Below, piece after piece: positions 28,936 to 38,186 of a stretch of DNA of 64,000 nucleotides. Position numbers and translations under genes: made by a program. The stretch spans positions 1 through 64,000 of the IMG/VR virus record IMGVR_UViG_3300025828_000016; one strand, given 5' to 3'. Under the pieces are notes generated by a model, which was given only the letters and a program-made list of their open reading frames with translations, did not search any database and was not told where the DNA came from. Every line of letters starts with the position of its first letter. Position 1 is the stretch's first letter. This stretch comes from a virus.

Positions 28936-30526
28936 CTAATTTACTCACAAGAATACCAAAATCAGCAAAGTATAAGTAATCAATATCTGTATTTAAAAAA
29001 CAATTAAGTGCATGTTCTGGTGTTTCAACAATCGGTTCACGGTCATTGAAACTAGTATTTAACACAATCGGAACTCCAGACACTTCTTCCCATGTTTTTA
29101 AAAAATCATAATACCATTTATTATCATTTTCAGTTACAGTTTGTAATCTTGCAGTTCCATCAAAGTGAACAACTGCTGGAACTTTATCTTTCACCTCATC
29201 TTTAAAAGGCACTACAAAAGACATATAAGGACTTGATATATCATATTTAAACCAATCAGAAACTCTTTCTCTTAAAATAGATGGTGCAAAAGGTCTAAAC
29301 CACTGTCTATGCTTTACTTTTTCATTAATAATGTCCTTCATATCTGGATTTCTTGGATCTGCTAAAATACTTCTGTTTCCAAGTGCTCGACGACCAGATT
29401 CTGACCCGCCACTAAATACAGAAACAATATTAGACTGAGATAGCAATTCAGCAACATCTTTTTTTGTTGCTTCTGTCGTTTTTACTACATCGGATTTTTC
29501 TTGAATTGCTGCTGTTACTTGTTCTTCGCTATAAGAGAAACCCAAATATGGGGTAAAATTATCTTCCCAAACGATTCTGGGATTTCCTAAATGTTGATGC
29601 CAAACGTATTGCGCTGCTCCGATTGCAAGACCAGCGTCATAAGGAACAGGGCACACATAAACTTTTTCAAAATTATCTTTATACCAATCGAAAGTTAGTT
29701 TTCCTGTCATAACCGAGTTTAATACAACCCCACCAGATAAACATAAATTTTTTGATTTTGTATTCTTAACAAACGGATCTAATATTTCTTTTAAAATAAC
29801 TTCTGTTGACTTTTGCAGTGCCGCAGCAACATTAAACCTTCCCTCTTCAGAGGAATCTGCAATTAATTTAAATTTTTCAAAATCAAAAAACTTTTGACTT
29901 GGATGGGCACAGCGATGATTATAAAATTCATCATAATATACATCTGGATCGCCCATGCAAGCCATTGCCATTACAGTGCCACATTGATTTCCCTTTGGAT
30001 AACCTTTTGACAATCCAAAAATCTTTTCAGTACAAGAAGACCACATTGTTCCAATATTAATTTGAGATTCTTCAATAATTTCGATTTCTTCTATTTTGTT
30101 GTCTTTACCTTCCCAAACTGTAATAGTTCCAGCAGCGGCATACCCATTCTTCATATCCCTGCCGCCGCCGTCAATAGTAATAATCAAAGCATCTTCTAAA
30201 TTACTAGAAAAAAATGCATTCGCAGCGTGCGATTTGTGATGACCAACAACAAATAACTTACCATTGTTTTTTTCTGCGAGGTCTTTCATTCTTTCCCACG
30301 ATTCAGGGTACCACTTACTAGGACCGCCGTCCCAAGTATCTAAAGGGTGTGCAAAATATTGAATGTCTTTATAATCATCGTATTCCTCAGTTAAGAATTT
30401 AAAAGCATCACCTTTGGGTTCTTTAAGTCTAATATATCTTTCTAATTCAGCATGTACGATTGGTTTTCCATCTTCTAAAACAGCAAACGAACAATCGTGA
30501 CTAGAAATTACCCCTGCAATTTTCAT
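28928..30526 (-). CDS. O-carbamoyltransferase (NodU/TobZ/CmcH family)
   Basis: 532 residues, normal family length. N-terminal YrdC/Kae1-like features include SHDCSFAVLEDGKP, the metal-binding VGHHKSHAANAFF and IITIDGGGRD; later LCLSGGVVLNSV and the C-terminal RPFAPSIL and VLNTSFND motifs match. Family members transfer carbamoyl from carbamoyl phosphate, through carbamoyl-AMP, to a hydroxyl of a sugar or antibiotic. In this island it probably carbamoylates a sugar residue. Ribosome binding site AGAGGAAAAAAC precedes the ATG. Confidence 0.9.
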   Translation of the reverse strand: MKIAGVISSHDCSFAVLEDGKPIVHAELERYIRLKEPKGDAFKFLTEEYDDYKDIQYFAHPLDTWDGGPSKWYPESWERMKDLAEKNNGKLFVVGHHKSHAANAFFSSNLEDALIITIDGGGRDMKNGYAAAGTITVWEGKDNKIEEIEIIEESQINIGTMWSSCTEKIFGLSKGYPKGNQCGTVMAMACMGDPDVYYDEFYNHRCAHPSQKFFDFEKFKLIADSSEEGRFNVAAALQKSTEVILKEILDPFVKNTKSKNLCLSGGVVLNSVMTGKLTFDWYKDNFEKVYVCPVPYDAGLAIGAAQYVWHQHLGNPRIVWEDNFTPYLGFSYSEEQVTAAIQEKSDVVKTTEATKKDVAELLSQSNIVSVFSGGSESGRRALGNRSILADPRNPDMKDIINEKVKHRQWFRPFAPSILRERVSDWFKYDISSPYMSFVVPFKDEVKDKVPAVVHFDGTARLQTVTENDNKWYYDFLKTWEEVSGVPIVLNTSFNDREPIVETPEHALNCFLNTDIDYLYFADFGILVSKLDD

Positions 30527-30541
30527 TTGTTTTTTCCTCTT

Positions 30542-31258
30542 TTATTCATGATTTTTAAGAAAATATCTTAAATCTTCTGGGGTTCCTATTCCCCACATTT
30601 TATTAACATAAAATGGAATTAATGTTTTACCAGAATTTATCAGTTCATTATAAACCGGTGCTATATAAAATTCGTTATTTACCCTAATATCTTTTTCTAT
30701 CATTTGCTTGGCACAAGAAACAAAATCAGATCCGTGCCTATACCAATAAATTCCGCATGTAGCAATATTTGAAATAGGTTTTTTCTCTGCAACCTCTGTT
30801 ACATAACCCCTAGCATTGGTCTTAACAAAGGACCATTTTGGGTGTACAGCATTGAATGAGAAAACTATTCCATCTACACTTGTTAGATTCTTAAGCATAT
30901 GAAAATTTAAAGATTCATAATCAATATATTGATCTGAATTTGCTATTAATAAATCTTCGTCACTATCAATTAAATTTTCTGCCAATAAGGCTGTACATGC
31001 TGCGCCTTCGGTAAGACCATCCACTTCTACATATTTAAATTTATCATTAGTTATTCGAGATAATGAATCTAAAAGACCTGGATATCTAGATATATGTTCT
31101 TTTCTTATTAAGAAAATATATTCACAATCAAAATCTAAGTTTTCCACAACCACCTGTATCATTGGTTTGCCGTTAACATCAATCAATGGTTTAGGAAAGG
31201 TATACCCTTCTTTACTAAATCGACTACCTTCACCTGCCATTGGAATTAAAACTTTCAT
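30542..31258 (-). CDS. Sugar-phosphate nucleotidyltransferase
   Basis: 238 residues. MKVLIPMAGEGSRFSKEGY, then FPKPLIDVNGKPMIQ is the classic NTP-transferase signature with the GxGxR phosphate loop and the PKP lysine. LLIANSDQYIDY supplies the acidic metal-binding region. It is related to the N-terminal domain of the tri-domain fusion three genes away. The ATG shares bases with the upstream HAD gene's TGA (ATGA), so the two are translationally coupled and likely work on the same phosphorylated sugar. Confidence 0.85.
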   Translation of the reverse strand: MKVLIPMAGEGSRFSKEGYTFPKPLIDVNGKPMIQVVVENLDFDCEYIFLIRKEHISRYPGLLDSLSRITNDKFKYVEVDGLTEGAACTALLAENLIDSDEDLLIANSDQYIDYESLNFHMLKNLTSVDGIVFSFNAVHPKWSFVKTNARGYVTEVAEKKPISNIATCGIYWYRHGSDFVSCAKQMIEKDIRVNNEFYIAPVYNELINSGKTLIPFYVNKMWGIGTPEDLRYFLKNHE

Positions 31259-31869
31259 ATAATTTCCTTGAATAAGTTTATATCAACATCATCAACACCA
31301 GAAACCTCTAAAACACGACAACCTGTTGCTTTCGCTGCAATAATACCTTTTGGCGAATCTTCAACTATTAAGACTTTATTTTTTGTTAAAGACAATTGGT
31401 TGATAACTTTTAGATATCCTTCTGGGTCTGGTTTTGGATTGGAAACATCCTCATTGGTAACTAACATACTAAGTTTATCATATATATTTGATCTCTTTAA
31501 CATCAAATTCGCAGTTAATGAAATACTATTTGTAAAACAAGCAACTGTAATATTTTTATTCTTTAACCAATCAAAGAGTAGTGTTTTTTCCTTTCTTGGT
31601 TTGCACATTTTATTTATTATTTCAATAGTTTTATCTTGTTTGGTTTTGTGAATAATTAAAAAATCTTTTTCTTTAACAATCCCTCTTGCGTTTAATATTT
31701 CCAATTTTTTTATAGTTGGTATACCATTAAAAGTTTTTAAATGATCATCATATTCTATCTCATAATTACAAATTTCCTTTAAAGCAGAATTCAAAGCGAT
31801 TCGGTGCCAATCGCAAGCATCAACTAGCACGCCGTCTAAATCAAAAATTACCGTATTATATTTCAACAT
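31255..31869 (-). CDS. HAD-family phosphatase (beta-phosphoglucomutase-like)
   Basis: 204 residues. Motif I is VIFDLDGVLVDA, motif II is in VACFTNS, and the distal motifs are TNEDVSNPKPDPEGY and VLIVEDSPKGI. The helical cap (residues about 15-80) and the SPKGIxAAxxTG C-terminus place it in the beta-phosphoglucomutase/GPH-like subgroup. It probably dephosphorylates or isomerises a sugar phosphate. Overlaps the upstream gene by 7 bases and the downstream nucleotidyltransferase by 4. Confidence 0.86.
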   Translation of the reverse strand: MLKYNTVIFDLDGVLVDACDWHRIALNSALKEICNYEIEYDDHLKTFNGIPTIKKLEILNARGIVKEKDFLIIHKTKQDKTIEIINKMCKPRKEKTLLFDWLKNKNITVACFTNSISLTANLMLKRSNIYDKLSMLVTNEDVSNPKPDPEGYLKVINQLSLTKNKVLIVEDSPKGIIAAKATGCRVLEVSGVDDVDINLFKEII

Positions 31870-32573
31870 ATGCCTCTTAAATTATAATCAATGTGATACT
31901 CTTGTAAAAGTTTTGATAGAATGTTTTCATACTCTGTCATATTCCATTTCTTTTTATTTATTGCTGTAGCTATATAAGGAAAGACATTTGAATTAAAGTG
32001 GAAATTACCAACCTTATCTTCATTGTCATAATGATAACAGGATTTGATTTTTAAAGAATTACACGCACTAGAACCATACATTTCAACATCTCGATAAGTC
32101 TTTGGTCTATAAAATTTTAAAAGTTTAATCAAATCTTTTCTTTTCCATATTGCGGTTTGTTGGGAAAGTAAGAATCTAGAAGTCATTGGTACGTCAAATA
32201 ACGTTTCAGTTAGTTTATTACCGCCCATCTCACCAGACTTTATTAACCTTAAGCAACTATAATCAGTTTTACTTAAAAATTCATTGTATTCTTGAATCAG
32301 AGTGTGATTTGGATTATCGTACAATATATGATCTTCTTGCATATATATGATGTATTCTTCTTCTATTTGTTCCAAACAGGATGATAATCTTTTATAGAAT
32401 GGATCACTTTCTTTATTAATTATTTGTATGTGCTTGTCTGGAATTTTTTCTGATGTATTGTTAATGGCGATGTATGATTTATAATCATAACAATATTTAT
32501 CAAATTGTCCAAAATACAATGGGAAAACATCTTCACATTCAGTATTTGTCCATGTAACAAATGCAATATTCAT
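31863..32573 (-). CDS. Putative GT-A glycosyltransferase
   Basis: 236 residues. MNIAFVTWTNTECEDVFPLY begins like a small glycosyltransferase, and IIYMQEDHILYDNP provides an acidic (EDH) candidate metal site. A later FLLSQQTAIWKRKDLIKLL and CYHYDNEDKVGNFHF fit family members seen in bacterial surface-polysaccharide loci. No membrane segment. The start overlaps the preceding stop (TAATG). Donor and acceptor unknown. Confidence 0.62.
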   Translation of the reverse strand: MNIAFVTWTNTECEDVFPLYFGQFDKYCYDYKSYIAINNTSEKIPDKHIQIINKESDPFYKRLSSCLEQIEEEYIIYMQEDHILYDNPNHTLIQEYNEFLSKTDYSCLRLIKSGEMGGNKLTETLFDVPMTSRFLLSQQTAIWKRKDLIKLLKFYRPKTYRDVEMYGSSACNSLKIKSCYHYDNEDKVGNFHFNSNVFPYIATAINKKKWNMTEYENILSKLLQEYHIDYNLRGIC

Positions 32574-33022
32574 TATTGTACCTCGTATTTATTTACATAA
32601 TCTGTACATATCCCAAAACTACATTTAAGATCGTCTATAGACCACACGCCTGAACTTTCAGGCATAACAGCAATACTTTTGCTAGTTAATGATTTACCTG
32701 GATATGTCCAAATGTATCCAAAACTAGTTAAAGTAAAATCATCTTCTTGATGCCAGAAAACATTAAGGTTTTGTTCAGATAGTTTTGTCAGTGCATGTAT
32801 GTTTTTACAGTGAATCCATAAATTATTTTTATTATTCAACAACCAATCTAAATTTATGGGATATTCATGAACATCATGACCTAAAAATAAATTTGAATTT
32901 ATTTCCCATACATCAACCTCTACATCATAACCTTTTTGTATTACAAAATTAATCTTATTAGGGTTATTTTCTTCAGTAGGCAAAGGTCCAGATAAGTTAC
33001 CACGGTGTGATATTAATCTCAC
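32573..33022 (-). CDS. PI-PLC/GDPD-fold small protein in glycan island (GTG start)
   Basis: 149 residues. SHRGN near the N-terminus, DVEVDVWE and FLGHDVHEYP form the usual glycerophosphodiester phosphodiesterase-like active-site pattern, and FWHQEDDFTLTSFGYIWTYP is a conserved C-terminal block I recall from surface-polysaccharide loci. Start is GTG at 33022, overlapping the upstream TAG, with GGGGTG eight bases before it. It is about half the length of a full GDPD barrel. It may cleave or transfer a phosphodiester-linked group on the glycan; this is inference. Confidence 0.65.
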   Translation of the reverse strand: MRLISHRGNLSGPLPTEENNPNKINFVIQKGYDVEVDVWEINSNLFLGHDVHEYPINLDWLLNNKNNLWIHCKNIHALTKLSEQNLNVFWHQEDDFTLTSFGYIWTYPGKSLTSKSIAVMPESSGVWSIDDLKCSFGICTDYVNKYEVQ

Positions 33023-33762
33023 TATTCACCCCAAATACAAACCTTATTTAAACTTGATTCCCCTCTTAAATATCCACGAGTCGCAATTCCTTCATCACCT
33101 AGCAAAAGTGGATTTAATGTAGAACCAATATCGATATAAGTATTTTTTTTATTATAATCATACAATTGGTGAGTTAAAATATTTCCAAATGGTCCAGCAC
33201 AAAACAAAAACAAAGAATTTTCTACATTGTTTTCTTGTATATCTTTTTTTATTTCATCAATTAAATTATAATCTTCAACCCAACAGTTTTTTCCTATCTT
33301 ATAATGTTTTTTTAAATCAAATGGCAGTTTTTCTAAATTAGACTTACTATTCGACACAAGATAGACATCATAGTTTGAATATTCTGGAACTACGTTTTTT
33401 AGGTAATAGTTATAGTTTCCATTAACAAACAGATTAGCCCAGGTTAAATTCTCAAGATTTTGTTCAGATCTTGTTTTCATCCAATCGTGAACTTTTTTTC
33501 CACCAATACAGCAAGGACATGAAATACCAACTAAATAATTTTTGTCTTTGTACTTAAATGATTCAATCAGTTTTGTTCTATTAAATGAATTATTCTCTGG
33601 TTCAAACCAAAATTCTCCATTGTTTATTGGTTTATTTGCAAGGATATGCAGTTCCCCGTCTGCATATTTAGAAAATGCAAAATGAACTTTGTTTTCCAAA
33701 AGAGATTTTATCTTCACTAAATCTTCTCTATAGTTCTTTTTATAACAATCTATTTCAAACAT
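33022..33762 (-). CDS. Putative GT-D-fold glycosyltransferase
   Basis: 246 residues from the ATG at 33762, which has AAAGGAT at good spacing; the longer frame from 33849 adds an implausible hydrophobic leader read from inside the methyltransferase gene. FAFSKYADGELHIL has the DGE (DxE) motif typical of GT-D/DUF1792-like transferases, and LVGISCPCC and LFLFCAGPFGNILTHQLY fit that group. Soluble, part of the glycan operon, overlapping the next methyltransferase by 8 bases. Substrate unknown. Confidence 0.65.
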   Translation of the reverse strand: MFEIDCYKKNYREDLVKIKSLLENKVHFAFSKYADGELHILANKPINNGEFWFEPENNSFNRTKLIESFKYKDKNYLVGISCPCCIGGKKVHDWMKTRSEQNLENLTWANLFVNGNYNYYLKNVVPEYSNYDVYLVSNSKSNLEKLPFDLKKHYKIGKNCWVEDYNLIDEIKKDIQENNVENSLFLFCAGPFGNILTHQLYDYNKKNTYIDIGSTLNPLLLGDEGIATRGYLRGESSLNKVCIWGE

Positions 33763-34351
33763 TTTCAATCCTTTGAAAAAACAAAAAATTAGCATCAGAA
33801 AAAGGATTTTTTTCACAAAAATTTTCAGATTCAAAATGAAGTGGAGCAAAATTTTTAAAATTTTCTTTTACATAATTTGAAATATTTCTACTAAAACAAT
33901 GCTTAACAGTTGTTCCAATTTCATCATCACGATCTGTGGTAAATATAATTACATATTTTTTTGAAGCATCAAACAAACTCTTCATGTGGTTCTCATATAC
34001 TCCATATTCAACCAAATGGTAAACAACATCCAAGGATACTGTTAAATCTGATTTTTGATCTGAGTAATCATCAATTACACTAAAATTAAATTTTTCATCG
34101 CCCTTAAAAACCTCTTTGCATATTTTTATAGCAGGTGCAAAATCAAATCCCAAATAATTTTTATAATTTATATTTTTTATTTGATTTCCATCTCCGCACC
34201 CAAATTCAATAGTGGAATTTGGTTTGAATCTTTCTAAAAAATCATTAATTACTTTTGTTTTGTATTCTGCTGCGTCACCATAAGAACCCCAACCTGAAGT
34301 ACCACCTTTAGAATATCTATCTTCCCAATATGCTCTAGAACTAAAACTCAT
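33755..34351 (-). CDS. SAM-dependent methyltransferase
   Basis: 198 residues from the ATG at 34351, which has TTGGAG nine bases upstream and follows the epimerase stop directly. The SAM motif is STIEFGCGDGNQIKNI with the second strand YLGFDFAP, then DLTVSLDVVYHLVE as motif IV/post-IV. The N-terminal SSRAYWEDRYSKGGTSGWGS occurs in small methyltransferases of surface-glycan loci. Likely O- or N-methylates a sugar. Confidence 0.8.
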   Translation of the reverse strand: MSFSSRAYWEDRYSKGGTSGWGSYGDAAEYKTKVINDFLERFKPNSTIEFGCGDGNQIKNINYKNYLGFDFAPAIKICKEVFKGDEKFNFSVIDDYSDQKSDLTVSLDVVYHLVEYGVYENHMKSLFDASKKYVIIFTTDRDDEIGTTVKHCFSRNISNYVKENFKNFAPLHFESENFCEKNPFSDANFLFFQRIENV

Positions 34352-34352
34352 G

Positions 34353-35357
34353 CTATAACTCCAATAATATTTTATAAATTTTTTCTGCTGATTTGCCATC
34401 TCCGAATGGACAATCTATAGTATCATCAATTTTTGGTTTTTTTAAAAACGCCTCAAACATGTCAGAGAGGTTATTTGGATCTTCACAAAGTTCAAAAAAT
34501 ACTCCCAAACCTTCCACTCTTTCTGTTGTTTTTCTACAAACAATCATTCTTTTTCTAAAAAATGATGACTCTTCTTGAATGCCGCCACTGTCTGATATTA
34601 TTAATCTTGATTTTGATAATAATTCTATAAATTCTGGGTAATTCAATGGATCAATAATTTTTACTTTATTTAAAATTGACTTATGTTGTTGTACTTTTGG
34701 ATTTGGATGCATGGGAAAAATAAAGTCCAATTCAGGATACTTTTCTGCTAACTCTTCAAATTTTGTAAACCACAACTCCATAACATCATGATTTTCTCTT
34801 CGATGCATCGTTATCGGAACAATATTAGATTCTTTTGGTTCTATTTGTAATAAATTATCTAAAACTGTGTTACCTGTAACAAAAATATTTTTTTTGATAC
34901 CCTCGTTATAAAGATTATTAGCAGAAATATCAGTAGGGCAGAAATGAATAGAGGCAAGACGAGATATTGCTTGTCTGTTAAACTCTTCAGGATAAGGATT
35001 GTATAAGTCATACGTTCTCAAACCCGCTTCTAAGTGAATTACAGGAATTCTTCTATGAAAAGCAGAAAGAGCCAATGAAAATGCCGAAGTAGTGTCGCCC
35101 TGAACTAAAACATAATTTGGTTTATTGGTCCATATGGTACTTTGATCCATCAATGATTTTACGATGGCATCGAGTCTGTTTGTACCATTTTTTATATCAA
35201 TAGATACATCAACTTCTTTATGTGCCTCTACCGGTAATAATGTTGTGTGTTGACCTGTGAATAAAACTTTATACGGATAATTGTTTTTTCTAAAAACATT
35301 TACCAGTGGTTTAATTTTGATCCACTCAGGTCTTGTTCCAAAAGTAAGTAAAATCAC
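34353..35357 (-). CDS. wecB: Non-hydrolysing UDP-GlcNAc 2-epimerase (GTG start)
   Basis: About 334 residues. I chose the GTG at 35357 because it overlaps the upstream TGA (GTGA), has GGAG about ten bases before it, and yields the family's standard start (ILLTFGTRPEWIKIKPL). Other hallmarks: VLVQGDTTSAFSLALSAF, IHLEAGLRTYD, PEEFNRQAI, MHRRENHD and SDSGGIQEESSFF. The enzyme interconverts UDP-GlcNAc and UDP-ManNAc, which would supply ManNAc-type sugars for the glycan. Catalytic His and Glu/Asp segments are intact. Confidence 0.9.
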   Translation of the reverse strand: MILLTFGTRPEWIKIKPLVNVFRKNNYPYKVLFTGQHTTLLPVEAHKEVDVSIDIKNGTNRLDAIVKSLMDQSTIWTNKPNYVLVQGDTTSAFSLALSAFHRRIPVIHLEAGLRTYDLYNPYPEEFNRQAISRLASIHFCPTDISANNLYNEGIKKNIFVTGNTVLDNLLQIEPKESNIVPITMHRRENHDVMELWFTKFEELAEKYPELDFIFPMHPNPKVQQHKSILNKVKIIDPLNYPEFIELLSKSRLIISDSGGIQEESSFFRKRMIVCRKTTERVEGLGVFFELCEDPNNLSDMFEAFLKKPKIDDTIDCPFGDGKSAEKIYKILLEL

Positions 35358-36931
35358 TTTCTCATCTCCACTGTTTTCCATCCGTTGTCTATTGCATTTG
35401 CAACGCAAGCATCTCTTTGTTTATAAAAAATATTATGATTTCTAGTATTTGAAGTTGCTTTGTTGTCTACACCATATTCATAACCTTTTAAAGAACTGTG
35501 TTTTGTAAAATCATCTTTTGGGTGTGGAGGGCAATAAGTTTTAATTCCACCGTATTTCTGACAACAATAAGAAAATTGAATATCTTCTCCATTTTCCCAA
35601 GTAAATGGTTTTTCCATCCAAAGGTACTTCAACCAAGATTGTCTAAAAAACCATGCATGTCCCACTAAATCAACTTCTACAGTTTCTTCATTTCTAGAAG
35701 ACCATCCAAATCTAGTATGGTGTTTGTACTGTTTTCCTTTAAGTTTAACCCCTGCGCCACCCATTATACCATTTTTAATATCCATTGTTTCAATACAGTT
35801 TTGAAACCATTGATTTCCAGGCAGCGTATCATCATCAAAGAGAGCGACATATTCAGTATCAGCCAGCATCGCAATTGAAAACCTTCCATAAAATTTCCAA
35901 TTAAAATCATTTCTTATTACCCTATCCACATCTAGATCAGAAAAATCAAAATTTTCGTTATCCTCATGGTGGTTAACCCAAACCCAAATCTGATCTGGTT
36001 TTACTGTCTGCTCTTTAATTAATTTTATTTGCTCTTTTAAATATTGCGGTCGGCGGTAGCAATTAAGTATAACTGTTATTCCGTTATCTGACTCTTTTTT
36101 ATTTATTAAATTTTCAAATAATTTAAGTGCTTTTTGTACTCTATCGTCTATTTCTTGGATTAGACGAACCCCAGATAGATTAAAAATTTCCTCGCTTGCA
36201 AAACCTAAAAGTTTTGGTTTTGTTAAAAGTTTACAGTTTAACATTTTTGCTTCCGCTGATATTCTAGAAAAAGTTTCTAAAACACCTGGGAAGAATACAA
36301 ATCCTTCATACTCTGATAGTTTTTTTAGTAACTCTTGCTCGGAGCAAAAATCGATTAAATCAAACGGAATATTTTTTGATTCACAATACTCAACAGATTT
36401 TTTAGTATTTTTTATTGGATTAGAAGAATTTAATACAGCAAATTTTCCATTTTTTGTTTCGGTTTGTATAGATTTTATGAACTCTAATTTTTCTTTAGAC
36501 CATAAACTGCAACCTATATTTACCACATTATCTATATTTAAATTTTCTTCTATAACTTTTTTACAAATATTACTTAGAACAACGACTGCTTCAGCATTTT
36601 TATAAAATTCTTTGTGTATTATTTGTGATTCTGGGGCAATAAAATTATCAAAATGTGAAGGATCTCTAGTTTGAAGATATTTGTGGTCGTGCTCGTAGAT
36701 TATGTATCTTTCTTTTTGTATTTTTATTTTGTGTTCTTCAGATAGAGAAACAAAATTTGAAACAATAAAAAAATTGCTTTTATTGTAATAAGAGTTATCT
36801 AATTTAAAACAATTTATTTTCTCAATATCATAGTTTTTATTTTCTAAATAAGTCAAGAGAACAGAATCATTGGATTCTGCTCCCCCTAGTATTTCTGTTC
36901 TAAAAAAATCTGATAAAAAAACTATTTTCAT
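35354..36931 (-). CDS. Two-domain glycosyltransferase (GT-B-like plus GT2)
   Basis: 525 residues. Residues about 1-275 resemble a GT4/GT-B transferase (FLSDFFRTEILGGAESND, FVFFPGVLETFSRISAEA with the family's E-x7-E-like acid). Residues about 285-520 are GT2: ITVILNCYRRPQYLKEQI, then YVALFDDDTLPGNQW with the DDD metal-binding site, and a DIQFSYCCQKYGG acceptor-side motif. A single chain with two catalytic domains may add two successive sugars. It follows the GT4 gene after one base. Confidence 0.83.
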   Translation of the reverse strand: MKIVFLSDFFRTEILGGAESNDSVLLTYLENKNYDIEKINCFKLDNSYYNKSNFFIVSNFVSLSEEHKIKIQKERYIIYEHDHKYLQTRDPSHFDNFIAPESQIIHKEFYKNAEAVVVLSNICKKVIEENLNIDNVVNIGCSLWSKEKLEFIKSIQTETKNGKFAVLNSSNPIKNTKKSVEYCESKNIPFDLIDFCSEQELLKKLSEYEGFVFFPGVLETFSRISAEAKMLNCKLLTKPKLLGFASEEIFNLSGVRLIQEIDDRVQKALKLFENLINKKESDNGITVILNCYRRPQYLKEQIKLIKEQTVKPDQIWVWVNHHEDNENFDFSDLDVDRVIRNDFNWKFYGRFSIAMLADTEYVALFDDDTLPGNQWFQNCIETMDIKNGIMGGAGVKLKGKQYKHHTRFGWSSRNEETVEVDLVGHAWFFRQSWLKYLWMEKPFTWENGEDIQFSYCCQKYGGIKTYCPPHPKDDFTKHSSLKGYEYGVDNKATSNTRNHNIFYKQRDACVANAIDNGWKTVEMRK

Positions 36932-36932
36932 T

Positions 36933-38186
36933 TTATATTAATTCAACAGAATCTAGTTCATCCATCCAATTACTAGACTTTTTAAATCCTTTAATTAAGT
37001 CATTAAATTTATCATATTGCTTTTGTTGTTCAAAGTTCTCGCAAATCCATTGTTGTAATTTTTTAGATTGAGATTTAAATCTACTATAATCTTTATATAC
37101 TTCACGCATTTTCATTTTATAGGAACCTTGCTTGGCATATGCCCACATAGAATCTTTTTGCAAAACACCGTCCCAAACAGCATCAGGAGCAATAGGTTGC
37201 AAATCATAATCTATTTTGGCAAAATAAGGTTTAGACTTAATTTTTCCTTTTTTATCTTTTGTTGGTTTATATAAGAAATCTAAATGACCTGACCAATCAG
37301 TAGCTACTACAGGGAGTCCACTATATGCTGCCTCAAAAAGAGGAAGACCAAAACCCTCTCCATGAGTTAAACTCAAGATAGCATGAATTAGTTCGTGATT
37401 ATATAAAGAATGCATTTCTTTATCATCTAAATCGCCATGAAGAAGATAAACTTTACATTCTCGATTCGGATATTCTTTTAAAGTCTTCTCTAATTGAGAC
37501 TCAATCGCAATTTTATCTAACAAACACCCGCCGCGAAGAAAAGTTTTTACTACCAGACCAACATCTGGATTATCAATAAATTCCTCAACAAACCATTTAA
37601 TTGTTGCTCCTAAGTTTTTACGTGGTCCCCATTGAGCGACTGTAAGAAAGTTAAATTTTGTTTCCAGTTGCAAATCTAAATCTGGTAATTCATCATAAAT
37701 TTTAACTGGGTAGTGTACTACATCGATATCTTTATTAGACTTAAGAATTGCTCGTTGACCAGTGCGTCTATCAACTGCTTCATATACTGTCTCTAATATA
37801 CCTTTCTTTGAGTGTTCAGAAATAGTAATAACTTTATCCATTTCATTACATTTTTGTAACCATATAGGAGCAACCTTTGTTGTTTCGATACCCGCAGTAA
37901 CTCCAATATTTATTGGTGCCATTGGTTGCCACTCGTTAGGGATTGTTACTTGAATCGACATATCATATTGTTGCTGTGACTGTTCATGTATTGCAGTTTT
38001 TTTAACTAAAAAATCAATCCATTCTCTTTCTTCGTTATCTTCCCACACCCAAGCAGATTCGCCCCAGTTAATTGGTATTAAATAAATATCCAAGTCTTCT
38101 ACTTGTCGTAAAGCACGAAGAACAAAACGACAATGTTCGCCATATCCAGTTCTGGTTAGTGCTGGTCCTCTTACTATAACTTTCAT
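36933..38186 (-). CDS. Glycosyltransferase family 4
   Basis: 417 residues. MKVIVRGPALTRTGYGEHCR is a typical GT-B N-terminus. The C-terminal donor site is clear: FNFLTVAQWGPRKNLGATIK and the loop SLTHGEGFGLPLFEAAYSGL followed by PVVATDWSGHLDFL. Starts one base after its neighbour's stop, sharing the ATG with the next gene end. Retaining transferase of unknown sugar. No membrane segment. Confidence 0.87.
   Translation of the reverse strand: MKVIVRGPALTRTGYGEHCRFVLRALRQVEDLDIYLIPINWGESAWVWEDNEEREWIDFLVKKTAIHEQSQQQYDMSIQVTIPNEWQPMAPINIGVTAGIETTKVAPIWLQKCNEMDKVITISEHSKKGILETVYEAVDRRTGQRAILKSNKDIDVVHYPVKIYDELPDLDLQLETKFNFLTVAQWGPRKNLGATIKWFVEEFIDNPDVGLVVKTFLRGGCLLDKIAIESQLEKTLKEYPNRECKVYLLHGDLDDKEMHSLYNHELIHAILSLTHGEGFGLPLFEAAYSGLPVVATDWSGHLDFLYKPTKDKKGKIKSKPYFAKIDYDLQPIAPDAVWDGVLQKDSMWAYAKQGSYKMKMREVYKDYSRFKSQSKKLQQWICENFEQQKQYDKFNDLIKGFKKSSNWMDELDSVELI

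Noticed and set aside
33763-33849. Hydrophobic N-terminal extension of the GT-D-like gene
   Set aside because: It looks like a membrane leader but is read out of frame from the methyltransferase end; the ATG at 33762 has a proper ribosome binding site.
35358-35408. Longer start of the 2-epimerase
   Set aside because: The extension is the antisense-like overlap with the glycosyltransferase end; the GTG at 35357 matches the family's N-terminus and is coupled by GTGA.
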